Shown: positions 1 through 9,390 of the stretch, in pieces
Layout: each line of letters begins with the position of its first letter
Numbering within the stretch: the first letter of the stretch is position 1
Assembly: GCA_037176725.1 (NCBI GenBank)
Contig: JAZBRS010000020.1
Coordinates: forward strand, 101,512,501-101,576,500
Reading direction: 5' to 3'
From: Posidonia oceanica
Taxonomy: Eukaryota > Streptophyta > Magnoliopsida > Alismatales > Posidoniaceae
DNA length: 64,000 bases
Position numbers and translations under genes: made by a program
The notes under the pieces: generated by a model
The model's input: only the letters and a program-made list of their open reading frames with translations
The model's database searches: none
What the model was told of the DNA's origin: nothing

Positions 1-2068
1 CCCCTCATCACCGTTAGCTTGCATGAGGCTGTGGTAGCATGATAGGTTAGTTTTTCCACGCTTTGCACCGCACACACGCCCCTCCCACCTAGCTCGCTGG
101 AGTTCGACGATGGGTTCACCGTCTGCATTAGGCCACCGGCCATTGAGTGCGTGACAGCATGCACTAGGTCTGGGGAACCCTCCTCTACACCCCTAAAGCT
201 TCACAGCCGGGCAAAATGGCTCACCGGCCCTTTCAATGGCCGGAAAGCACATGGCCGCCGGCCATGGGGAGGAGGAGGTGGGTGGAGCAATCCACCCACC
301 CGTTTTTGGCGCCGAGCACATGGACATGCTCGTCTTCATGCACCTTTGCTTCCTAGTTAGTTAGATTTTGATTTTCAATCGATTTGGCCACTGGTTTTGG
401 TTGGGAAAGATCCCGACCTATTGGACGCGCACCCTGATGCATCCAACGTTGGACGCACCCTGAGGTAGTGTCCAACACCCCTGTTGGTTTGCTTAAATTT
501 GTTTCCTCGCTGGCATGATTTGAATGCTACTCTCTGTGGGTTTTTGTTGCATGTTTTTCCTTTATGCTCCCAGATGCCATGTTATGAATCAAGTATCGAT
601 CTTGGCTTCGTTTTCTGTTCTATGTTTCATAATATCTTGCCTGGGTGTAAGACACCTGGTTTCCAGCGTCTTATGTTAGACGCTGATGTATCTAGCGTCC
701 TACACCCCTGTATGCCTACCTGCATCTTAATGCTTAAATACCGCCTTTATTTAGGATGCCTGTTTAATCCATGCATGTATGTTAATGTTTGGGTCCTCTA
801 GTAACTGCTTCAAAGTTTACAAGGCTTTCTATCTGGTTGTATGCTTGTTTTCATGGGTGTTTGCCTCTCTGTGTTGGATGTCGATGATGCCAGCGTCATA
901 CATAGGACACAGGCTTGCTAGCATCTTACACCTTAGCTACATGTTTCCTTATGCATGTGCTGTAAATGCTTTGCTTTCAGGATATCTATTTGATCCATGT
1001 GTGCATGCCAAGTGTCTACCTGTTTTCAATGATTCGAACACCTGCTTAAATGATTCATGAGTTCAATTTCCTTGCAGTTTAATGTGCCTGTCTCTCTGTG
1101 TTGGACGCTGTGATCATTGCGTCTTATGTTAGACGTGGTTGATTCCAGTGTCTAACACAGTGAGTTTATAACTCTCAGATTCCATGCTTGCTCCTTTTCT
1201 TTTATGCATCAATCACTACTGCTTTAATCATCTGGCTTGCTCCAATTGTCCATGGCTTTCACTTAATATCAAATCCCTCTTTTATCAAATATGCATGCAT
1301 GCTTCTTGCAGGTTTTTTAAGTTCTCTGTGTTGGATGCTAGCTGTTCCAGCGTCCTACATAGGACACTGGTTCATCCAACGTCCAACGCTTTAAGTTCAC
1401 TGCAGCCTGTTTGCTTGAGTAGTTTTCGACTCGACCTCCGCTTTTTGCATTTGATTGCTTCCTGAGCATGTTTAAGCATCCCAGCATGTGGTTTAATAGC
1501 GGCTTTCGAGTTTTGCACCTTAACTTTGTTTTCCCGACCTACTTCCATCGCTTTACAGTATTTTAGACTTTAGTTAGTCAACACAGCATGGTTTTCGCAT
1601 GGTTTATAATTGCATCTTGCATACCGCCTTAGGGCGAACATAAACCGGCATTCATTTGCCAACATTTGCCACATAAGAGTGGAAAAGCCAAGAAAGACCG
1701 ATTCCTTAAGCATGTCAGTGGTGCCTAACACCTTTCCCGCACATAACAGGAGTCCTTACCCTTTCTCTGGACTACATTGACCTTGTGTCATCTACATTGG
1801 GATCGGATTGGCATGTTTTCATATTGCTTGAGTTTTCTTGCATTTCATACGGTTTTCCTAGTCTTCCCGTTTTAATAGATTAGGTGGCGACTCCTTGTCT
1901 TTTATTTATTTTCCTTTGCATTATTCGCTCGTTTTTCCAGTGATTTCGAGTCGAGTTTTCTCCTTGGATTCACTGCTAACCACGGCTTCCCCCTCTCTCA
2001 CGGCCCGATCACATCGCGAGCTATGGCAACCTGTGAGAACCGTCGTGACCACGCACGGGACGGTCACA
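1..2068 (+). repeat. LTR-G: 3' part of a large Ogre/Tat-type LTR, beginning outside the window
   Basis: This stretch aligns along its length with LTR-E (from about 35,540): both have a G-rich stretch ending in GGTGGGTGGAGCAATCCACC, then a T-rich region with evenly spaced TTGGACGC modules. The conserved LTR block lies at 1,692-1,770 and the PBS-like word GGTGGCGACTCC at about 1,884. The 3' end is placed at GGTCACA (2,068), the same terminus as the F LTRs. The next base starts sequence collinear with integrase C-terminal DNA of element F (51,440 region), so this LTR was inserted into element A on the opposite strand. Neither PBS nor PPT is visible beside it, so it is a solo LTR or the 3' LTR of an element lying to the left. 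No protein is encoded; short ORFs here are chance. Confidence 0.8.
421..1387 (+). repeat. Five double-hairpin modules at about 227-bp spacing in LTR-G
   Basis: Modules of about 57-67 bp start at 421, 645, 872, 1,099 and 1,329 (intervals 224, 227, 227, 230). Each holds two successive stem-loops built from TTGGACGC-like left arms and GCGTCCTA/GTGTCCAAC-like right arms. At 421-476 the second hairpin has perfect 7-bp arms GTTGGAC/GTCCAAC. Sequence between modules is T-rich and only weakly similar, so this reads as a degenerate tandem array whose hairpin core is better kept than the rest. Confidence 0.75.
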
Positions 2069-2691
2069 CTCGCAAGACCATTTCACCCGGTTGGAAGCTT
2101 CTGGGCCTGACCTTCTTCTGGTATGCTCTGGCTGATCGCTTCTGATAACACTGAGCATGATGCATGGCCTGCAACCTATGTTCATCAATCAAGTTCAGCA
2201 GGATGCATCGGTCTTCGACCCATTCTGCTTCGTCCAGCTCAGCTTCTCGTAGGATCTATAGTGAGGGAATCTCTACTTCAATGGGTAGTACCGCCTCCAT
2301 GTCATACACCAATGAGTACGGGGTTGCTCCTGTCGAGGTCCGGACTGATGTCCTGTACGCCCACAGCGCGTATGGAAGCTTGCCATGCCAGTCCTTGTGA
2401 GTCTCTGCCATCTTCTTCAGGATCTTGACAAGGTTCTTGTTGGCAGACTCTACTGCACCATTCATCTGTGGCCGATAAGGCAAGGATCGGTGATGCCTGA
2501 TCTTGAAGCTTTGTAGGTAGTCTTCGATCCTCTTGGCTATGATGTTTGAGCCATTATCCAAGATGAGCACATGCGGGACCCCATACTGGGCTATAATGTT
2601 GTTTCTGATGAACTTCTCTGTAACCGTGGTAGTGACTATCTTGTAAGAGGTTGCTTCCACCCACTTGGTAAAATAGTCGATCACTACAAGG
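2069..2691 (-). pseudogene. Element A integrase, distal part of catalytic core and C-terminal region (interrupted)
   Basis: Read on the minus strand from 2,691, this continues the integrase core of element A after the B insertion. It shows DYFTKWVE, then the second catalytic Asp in LDNGSN and the Glu in NGAVESANKN, separated by 35 residues (DD35E). The family-typical [20 protein letters not shown] follows. The frame stays open to about 2,256, further than the F copy. The reading then decays and is cut at 2,068 by LTR-G before the C-terminal tail that F keeps at 51,276-51,460. The long ORF here starts inside the antisense of B's LTR: its first 35 or so residues are LTR-derived and the rest integrase, so that start is an artefact of the insertion. 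In a live element this enzyme would join LTR ends to host DNA. Confidence 0.88.
2687..2691. other. Target-site duplication CAAGG, left copy (element B)
   Basis: CAAGG directly precedes the TGTAGACACC start of B's 5' LTR. The identical CAAGG follows the 3' LTR at 21,682. Joining the two flanks restores the integrase frame seen in element F. Confidence 0.93.
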
Positions 2692-3595
2692 TGTAGACAC
2701 CCCATTTTGACACCGGACGGCATATAGAATTTGGACGAGCGAGCTCGGGATCTGCGGATCCAACCTTTTCCCCAAAACCCCACTTTTCCACTCAAACTGA
2801 CCCAATTTGACTTAAACCAAATCCCATTCGAAAACTACCCAAAACCTACCCAAAACAATCCATTTCCCATTTCCCAAACTTAACCTAAGCCTTCCACAAG
2901 CCCAAGCCCATCTTTAGCCCAGTGAAGAGTTACATGTCTAGGCACCACGTGAAGAGGCGACTGACTTAGGCGCCACGAGAAGAGGCGACTGACTTAGGCA
3001 CCAGATGATGCGACGACTCGACTATAAATTAGTGTGCAGACCAAGCTTCCCTGCCACCCATCACCTCATCGCCGGCCTTGCCCCTAGGCCTACCGCCTCG
3101 ACTGCCAAGCCCTCTCACAATAGCTCTGCTCCTCCTCTACCATCGCTAGAGCTTTGGGTGGAGCACCCAACCCAAACAAAACCAAGAGGCCACCATTTTT
3201 GGGAAAAGAGGAGGAAGAAAAGGAAAGAAGGAGGAACCCATTTCCAAACTCCGGCGAACTCCTTCTCCTCCTCGGTCGCTTGTCCAAAAGCCAAACCAAT
3301 CACCCAAGCACCTTCACCTACACTCCAGCAACACACCAAGCTTTCAAAGCTTCGTTTTGTAGCCCGGATCACTGCAACCACCGAGCTCGCTAGCCATCTT
3401 CCTCGTCGCCGGCCAACATCCCCAAAAGCTGCATCTCTACTCCAAACTCCGCGAAACTTTGGGTGTAGCACCGCACGACCTCCACGAGTGCAACCCGAGC
3501 ATCCCGCATGCCCGCTGTAGTCTCCACCGCCGCTGCAGCCACCACACCGGCCACCTCCAGCGAGCCTCGTTGCAAGGCCAAACCACACGCCCTCG

Positions 3596-3604
3596 CAGGT
3601 AAGT
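3596..3604 (+). promoter_or_regulatory. Consensus 5' splice site CAG|GTAAGT in B 5' LTR
   Basis: CAG (3,596-3,598) followed by GTAAGT (3,599-3,604) is the full plant U1 consensus, placed where a GC-rich exon-like stretch changes to T-rich sequence. The 3' LTR copy (about 20,062) is mutated to CAGGAAGGT. A matching acceptor lies just before gag (6,282). The F LTRs have a donor at the equivalent place. Splicing itself is an inference. Confidence 0.5.
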
Positions 3605-4789
3605 AACTATCCCCCTAGCTTCGTCTTACCTCGAGCATGCTTCCTAGGTAGTCCTTCTATTTTTTTAGTAGCTTCCCGGCCCTCCTTGGCCATCTTCTCT
3701 GGCAACTGGAGGACTACCAGGGCCGGCGACTAACCTGCTCCTCTGCAGTTGCCGACCAATCTTTGGGTTGCCACCTTGGTCAACTCGGATCACCGTTTCC
3801 CTTGATTTTTGCTTGCATGCGTATATGAATGTTTGCTCTACATGCTTGAGTAGTTAAATTGCTTTTTTGCATCTTTGTGAGTCCAAGCTCGGACCAGGAA
3901 GAAGGCTGTTTGAGCAGTCTGAGTTGCATCTTAGCTGCCTGTTTAATAGGAGATTGACCTGCAACTTAGGTCAGTCCTCTGACCGACTTCTAGCCCCCGT
4001 ACCTTGCGACTCACTCACTCAATTTTAAGTATGATTGTATGCTTTTGTTCTGTGTTGAGCCATGCTTAGCTCTGCGATGTTTGCTTCTATTTTTTCTGAG
4101 CTTTCCTAGCTCGTTTCCAGCGACGAAGTTCGCTGCTTGGAGGACAGTTCGCAGTGGAGGCACCATGTGAAGCGGCGACCACCATAGTCGCCACCATCAC
4201 TAGCTCACCTGCGTTTCTGGTAGTCCTCCGGTCGGCTTTGGGTCGCCATATCCGACGACCTAGGCCTTTATTTTGCCATCTGTTTGTTTGCATGTCTCCC
4301 TCATCATGTCGTCTATAGGGCCATGCCTTTAGATTTCAATTTTGCATCATGTAGCTAGCCCATTTTCAGTTGTGAAGGCCACTGTCTGGCGAAGCCATCT
4401 GCACTTCCGCCGTCGTCCAAACCGACAACTAGCTCCAGCACCTATTGAATAGGCGACTAGCCCCAGAGGAACTCCGACAGGGAATCCCCTATGTCGCCGA
4501 CCTCAACAGCAACTCCCTCCAGCGCCCTGACTACCGGCAACTAACTCTGCAGCTCAGACAGTAGCTGAGCCACTTTGATTGCTGCCTCCCCTTTGATTAT
4601 TTTGCCCATCTGTTTTCAGACCTCGCTTTTGCATCTTGTTTTCTGCACCATGTCGCCTTGATCGCATTTCTTGCATGCATTAACCATGCATTATAACATC
4701 ATAACACATCCAGTAAGTTTAGGCATTCATAACATTTAGGCATTTAGGCACATTAGGCATTCATATCCACCGGCATATGCGAGCAAGCT

Positions 4790-4876
4790 AAGCCTAGAAA
4801 GACCGATTCTTCGGGCGTGTCAGGGGTGCCTAACACCTTCCCCACATATAACAGGAGTCCTTGCCCTGTCTCTTGG
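4790..4876 (+). other. Conserved LTR block (hairpin GGGGTGCCTAACACC...CCCC)
   Basis: This roughly 85-bp block, running from AAGCCTAGAAAGACCGATTC to AACAGGAGTCCTTGCCC, recurs in every LTR of the window even where the rest of the LTR cannot be aligned. The core can fold with stems GGGG/CCCC and GTG/CAC. Its position, 290-370 bp before the LTR end, suggests the R/U5 part of the transcript. The function is unknown. Confidence 0.7.
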
Positions 4877-5162
4877 CGCGCAATGACCATATTGTCCTTA
4901 TCCTAGGCACGAGTCACATCATTGCATCTTTTGCTTGGTTTTGTGTGTTTATTCACATATTTTCTCGATTTTCCTTGTCTCCCGATTTAATAGACACGAT
5001 GGCGACTCTGATTTGTCTTATCTTTCCTATTTTCCCTTTTTTCAGTGTTTTCGAGTCAAGTCTTCCTTCTCGGATACACTTGCTAATAGTGAACCTAATT
5101 CTGATTGGTGCACGTGAGCTTTGGCATCGTACCTGAACGATCCGAATTTCAGGATTACAACA

Positions 5163-5181
5163 GTGGCGACTCCACTAGGGA
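5163..5181 (+). other. Primer-binding site of element B
   Basis: TGGCGACTCCACTAGGGA starts two bases after the LTR terminal CA. It differs at three positions from the PBS of F (TGGCGACTCTGCTGGGGA). This sequence is typical of Ogre/Tat elements, for which a tRNA-Arg primer has been proposed. A second, better match lies 129 bp downstream. Confidence 0.75.
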
Positions 5182-5290
5182 GATTGCACTCCGACTTTCG
5201 TTCTGGCTTTCTTCGCTCGCTTTTGCGCTTTTGCGCTTTTGCTTGCCTTGTGCTTTTGCCTGCCTGTGTCGGCTCCCAGCAAGTCGCACA

Positions 5291-5310
5291 GTGGTGACTC
5301 TACTGGGGAT
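5291..5310 (+). other. Second PBS-like sequence in the leader of B
   Basis: TGGTGACTCTACTGGGGA (5,292-5,309) differs from the F PBS at two positions, fewer than the site adjoining the LTR. It may be a relic of an earlier LTR boundary or an alternative priming site. Confidence 0.6.
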
Positions 5311-5926
5311 GCTAGACTCTGGCTTCCACTTCGCTTTCGTTCGCTTGATTTTCGTGCTTTGCTTGCCTTGCACCTTTGCATGCCTTGCCTGCTTGCATGT
5401 TTACCTACTTTATTACTTACATCGCTTTTACTTGCTTTATTTATGCATTATACATGTCTAAATAATTGCATGGCACAATGATACATGCTTTTTGGATGGT
5501 GAATGCTTTATTTTACACATTTGCTATGCCACCACACATGCACATGCCATGTATACTTGCTTTTTGATATGATAAGTGTTTTCCATTCACTATCGTGTTC
5601 ACGAACACTTGCACATGCCATGCGCATGCCTTTTGCTCTGTTGTGTGATTGATTGCATGCCATGACTTCCTGTTTCTCTCCCATTCATGCTTATGCCATG
5701 CCTAGGATAGTAGAAACATGCTTGCCCCCCTTCGCTTAATCTAAAAGCTATAATAAAGCCAAGCAATAACATTTAAGCACAACTAGAGCCAATAACTTGA
5801 AATTTTCCCCCTTCTCGTTAAATAAAATGCAAGTAAAACACTTTAAAGCATGCTTGCATGTTTGATCATACTAGAAAGCATGCACTCTTCTCATCTGAGT
5901 CCACCCACAGTCTGTGAAGGATAGTC

Positions 5927-6112
5927 TTGGCCTCTTGCCCCAATGCTTTGGCATGGCGCAGGTCAGTCGGTCTGTCCCCCTTTGTCCGGGGTCGTGTCGG
6001 TGCTAATGGAGGGTACCACCCATGCTTCGGCAGGGTCGAGGCCACCAACGCACCACCTCGTTACTGCCTGAGCTTTGGGCCAGGATTTAGACAGGGACCC
6101 ACTCTTTTCTGA
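5927..6112 (+). other. Conserved short leader ORF (61 aa here), function unknown
   Basis: The frame reads ...VGLSPFVRGRVGANGGYHP, then CFGRVEATNAPPRYCLSFGP. Element A (minus, 34,212-33,976) keeps the same frame open for 78 codons with VPLVRGHVGVSRGYNPCFGR and NAPPRYCLSS. In F the same peptide is present but frameshifted (60,208-60,002). The relationship could be plain DNA conservation, so coding is unproven. The peptide matches no family I recognise. It sits 300 bp before gag, roughly where full Ogre elements carry ORF1 upstream of gag. Confidence 0.35.
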
Positions 6113-6146
6113 CCTGGAGTCAATAAATCCAATTACCCATGAGTGT

Positions 6147-6172
6147 GTCCTAGTAGGTCATCTACTCAGGAC
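6147..6172 (+). other. Leader inverted repeat (stem-loop) conserved in A, B and F
   Basis: The arms GTCCTAGTAG and CTACTCAGGAC enclose a short loop. The same position in A (33,925-33,950) and F (60,009-60,034) keeps both arms (GTCC...GGAC with AGTAG/CTACT) while the loop changes. A packaging or dimerisation role is only a guess from its leader position. Confidence 0.6.
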
Positions 6173-6257
6173 ATGCATGGTAAGAGAGCGCATATTAGGG
6201 CATTCATCTGCATGTGTGCCATTCATGCCACCACTAATAACTGCTTTGCATCCAACT

Positions 6258-6282
6258 TCTAACATCTTTGCTCTTTTTGCAG
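6258..6282 (+). promoter_or_regulatory. Splice-acceptor-like tract before gag (element B)
   Basis: A pyrimidine-rich run ending TTTGCTCTTTTTGCAG (AG at 6,281-6,282) lies 140 bp before the gag ATG. The A (33,801) and F (59,882) leaders have the same TTTGC...GCAG arrangement at this place. Confidence 0.45.
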
Positions 6283-6424
6283 GTAGGTGCGGGATCCGCT
6301 GTCCAAACCCTGAGCGTTCCTCCTCTGTCTCTGGGCTATTCGTCGCTTCTAGTAGTAGCTCCCCTTTAGGTCTCGCGTCGTTACTTTCTCATCGCAGCCT
6401 TCCCTCACTCGAACTCGGTCAATG

Positions 6425-8600
6425 ATGGCCCAGTCTGCCGGTGAGCTCCGCTTTTCTATTGCCTCGGAGGGGTTTACGACTTGGGTCCCTCCAGATTTTG
6501 CTTCCACTCGCTCTGTGCCCTTTGTGACACCAGGATTCCACCCTCAGGTGTTTGGGGCACCCCATTATGTTGCGGGGCAATGGCAGACATGCACCCCTTC
6601 GAGTTCGGTCACTAAGTCTATCTTAGTGACCACCACTCGTGTTCCGGAGGTGCCTCTGACCCTCTGTCCCAGGGATACGTCCCTCTCGACGTCCCTTCTG
6701 CTGCAGCGACCCTTGCCATAGGTTCCCAACCTCTTGAATTTGGTCCCCCGCTGGTCCTGCACTTCAGCGTTCCCACTGACAGGTCGCCTGAGCTGCAGTA
6801 CCAGCACCTGATGGAGACTGCCCACACACTACAGGGCATGGCTCTATCAGTCCGCCCCTCTTGCATTCCTGCTACCCCTGAGGTTCCTCTGTAGCCTACT
6901 CCTTTCTACACTGCACTCCCGCCTAGACCATCGGCCCTGCTACTCACTGCTCCGGCGATGGGGGCATGGCTTCCGCCTCCTGCATCTGCACAACACTATG
7001 CACTGCATGGAACTCCTTTCCCTGGTAATTAGTCCCTTGGGATGGTTGGAGCACAGTACCCCACAGGTCTGCTGCCCGGCACCACGCCTGCGCAGTAACT
7101 GTTGCTCCAGCACTCTGCACCTCCTATTGCACAACATATTATCTATCCCATTTGCATCAGGTTCAGAACCCAGCATACTTTCCTGCATACACCACACCAC
7201 TGCACGGATACGCCAGCCATCACGACGCGCCACCAAGCGACGTGATGGTGGATCTGGAGGAGCACTTTGGTGCAACCCAGACGGTGTATGTGGTCCCTGC
7301 CCCTGCTGCCTCACCATCTCCCTTGGCAGCAAATCCAGATCCCATCAATGACAGGATGGACGTTTTGGAGAAAGCACTACGTCTAGTGCAGGGCACGGAC
7401 CACCATTCCTACCAATTTCGGGACCTCTGTCTCTTTCCAGAGGCCGCACTCCCTTCGAAGTTTTGCATCCCGAAATTCGATAAATACAATGGTAGAGGCT
7501 GTCCCATTGCGCATCTAAAGGCATACTGCAGGGACCTTCCTCAGCTTCAGGCTGATGAAAGGCTCCTTATCTGCCTGTTTCAAAAGAGTTTGACCAACCC
7601 CGCGTTTAAGTGGTTCATTTCCCTTGACATGGCTACGGTTCAGACTTGGACTGATCTTTCTCAGGCTTTCCTTGAGCAGCATTCTTTCAACCTCAACTTG
7701 ATCCCCAAGCAAGAGGATCTTGTCACCATCTGGTAGAGGCCCTAGGAGCCATTCGTGGAGTATGTCGGTCACTGGCGCTCCATAGCTGCCCAGATCAAAG
7801 ATAAACCCTTTAAGGAGGATTCTATCGAAGAGATCATCAAGGGGGCGCTGCCAACGACTGGGACTCTGCTTTGCATTCAGCACACCACTAGCTATGCATT
7901 GCTGATTAGGGTTGGTGCCTGCGTGGAAATCTCGCTGCAAAGTGGGCATTTCCCCGTACTCTCTGCATTGACTAGGCAGGCCAACACCTCCAGCAATCGC
8001 CGCTGCGGCAACAGTAACAACAGCAACAACTCCGCTCCCGGTTACTTCGAGCAGCACACCGAAGCATGCGCCAATCCACCTGAAGAGCCTGCCTATGCAG
8101 AGTGTCAACCAGACCCTTTTCTGCTAGAGCACGCACCTAATTATGCACCCACTGCACACACTGCCACCGTTGAGCCCATGCATCACGTCACACCCGCTCG
8201 GCAAGGACTCCAACCAGGGCAAAGACGACCTCGTCGAGCTGAGTGTGATTACACCCCTCTGCCCGAGCCACTGAGCGTCATCTTCCCTCGAGTTGAGTCA
8301 CTCCTGAGACTCCTGGCTGTTCGTCCATCACCAAGTCCCCCTCCGTGGTGGCATGATACGGATCAGTTCTGCAGTTTCCATCGGGCCACCGGGCACTCGA
8401 CGGACAACTGCCTCACTCTCCGGGATGCCGTTCAGCGCTTGATCGATCGCAGGATCATCATTGTTGACAAGCAGGAACCAGCACGTGCACCTACACCTGC
8501 ACTTGCACTTGCACACCCTAGTGTAGCCGACCCTTCCTCTTCCGAGCCTGTAGGCTTCGCAGATGCCGGAACCTCGGCGGTCTACCCCAATGTTCTCTGA
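6425..8600 (+). pseudogene. gag: gag of element B (degenerate)
   Basis: The ATG at 6,425 (a second ATG precedes it at 6,422) begins MAQSAGEL, matching gag starts of A (MAQFAGEP, 33,622) and F (MAQRTLEP, 59,695); this fixes the start. The N-terminal Pro/Ser-rich part runs in one frame to 6,721 and then shifts. From 7,152 the capsid-like retrotransposon gag domain reads well: KFDKYNGRGCPIAHLKAYC, FQKSLTNPAFKWF, LSQAFLEQHSFNLN. Two in-frame TAG codons at 7,734 and 7,752 then replace residues that are intact in F. The frame resumes at 7,755 with YVGHW and ends with a C-x2-H-x4-H-x4-C zinc knuckle (CSFHRATGHSTDNC, about 8,371-8,412). Gag would form the virus-like particle and bind the element RNA. 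With two stops and at least one frameshift it cannot make full-length Gag now. Confidence 0.9.
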
Positions 8601-9044
8601 GTTCAGCTCCACCCCGGTGGATCCTCCCGATCCCATCAGCGCAACCTCCTTTTGTCTTCTTCCCCTGGTCCGTCCGAGGGATGCTCGAATGAAGCGGCAG
8701 CGTCAACAGCAAGCCCAGTTGCAGCGCCATCTAGGTTAGCTTCTCCCCCTACTCCAGCAGCCCTAGTGCTCCCCACACTGCCGTCAGTAGCCTCAGTGCT
8801 CCCCACACTGCCAACATTGGACCCCACCGACAGCGTCAGCAGCGTATGAATGGACTCAGCACCTCCCTCCTAAGGTTGCTGACAGGTAAGCCCCTCTTAC
8901 CTCTCTTTTTATTCCTGCACTGTCTTTTCTTTTCCTCTCATTTTGTTTTTGCATTTTCTCGTCTTCTTGGAAAATCATAAAAAACATAAAAATGGCAAAA
9001 TCCTAAAAGCATGCATTCTCTCCTTCTTCATGCATTCATGCATC
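8601..9044 (+). other. Decayed gag tail and non-coding spacer of element B
   Basis: Up to about 8,850 a shifted frame still encodes Pro/Ser/Thr-rich sequence like the end of Ogre gag. After that the DNA is T- and A-rich with no gene. No protease motif (DNG or DSG) follows, unlike A and F where protease lies about 700 bp past gag. Confidence 0.6.
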
Positions 9045-9390
9045 GGGCTGGTAGTCCTAACTATTCGGCAATAGGTCCGTTAACCTATCACCATCGGGCT
9101 GATATCCCAAACTATTCGGTGATGGGTCCATCAACTCATCATCAGGCTGGCAGCCCTAACTACTCGGCGATAGGTCCGTTAACCAATCACCATCGGGTTG
9201 ATATCCCAAACTATTCGGCAATGAGTCCGTCAACTCATCATCAGGCCAGCACCCCTAACTGTTCGGGGATAAGTCCGTCAACTTATCACTCGGGCTGATA
9301 CCCCTAACTATTTGGCGATAGATCCATTAACCTATCACTATCGGGCTGATAGCCCTAACTATCCGGCAATAGGTCTATCAGCTTATCACC
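9045..9390 (+). repeat. Seven tandem units of 48-51 bp, each with two hairpins (element B, block 1)
   Basis: Units start at 9,045, 9,096, 9,144, 9,195, 9,243, 9,292 and 9,343. Each has a first hairpin of the form GGGCT-gat-AGCCC (perfect at 9,343-9,355), a TAACTATTCGGC linker and a second hairpin ATAGGT-ccgtta-ACCTAT (9,071-9,088). More copies occur at 16,880-17,890 on the far side of LTR-C, and degenerate ones in F (40,770-40,860), so the array predates both. Confidence 0.85.

Larger units (their letters stand above)
2692..5162 (+). repeat. 5' LTR of element B
   Basis: It starts TGTAGACACCCCATTTTGAC and ends GGATTACAACA, both matching the 3' copy at 19,153-21,681. A GC-rich exon-like stretch (3,005-3,598) ends in a consensus splice donor. 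GCGACT-rich sequence follows, then the conserved LTR block (4,790-4,876) and, 160 bp before the end, a partial PBS-like word ATGGCGACTCTG (about 4,999). The ORFs in it are not conserved between the two LTR copies and are not taken as genes. Confidence 0.92.
5182..6421 (+). other. Leader (5' untranslated region) of element B
   Basis: Between PBS and gag lie about 550 bp of T-rich sequence with TTGC/GCATGC words, then a stretch (5,880-6,180) that aligns with the leaders of A (33,900-34,210) and F (59,980-60,290). The aligned part holds a short conserved ORF, an inverted repeat and a splice-acceptor-like tract, annotated separately. I see no long Ogre ORF1. Confidence 0.75.

Noticed and set aside
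3005..3588. Arg/Pro/Ala-rich ORFs in the GC-rich part of the B LTRs (also at 19,468-20,045)
   Set aside because: Frames and starts differ between the two LTR copies, as expected of non-coding LTR exon-like DNA.
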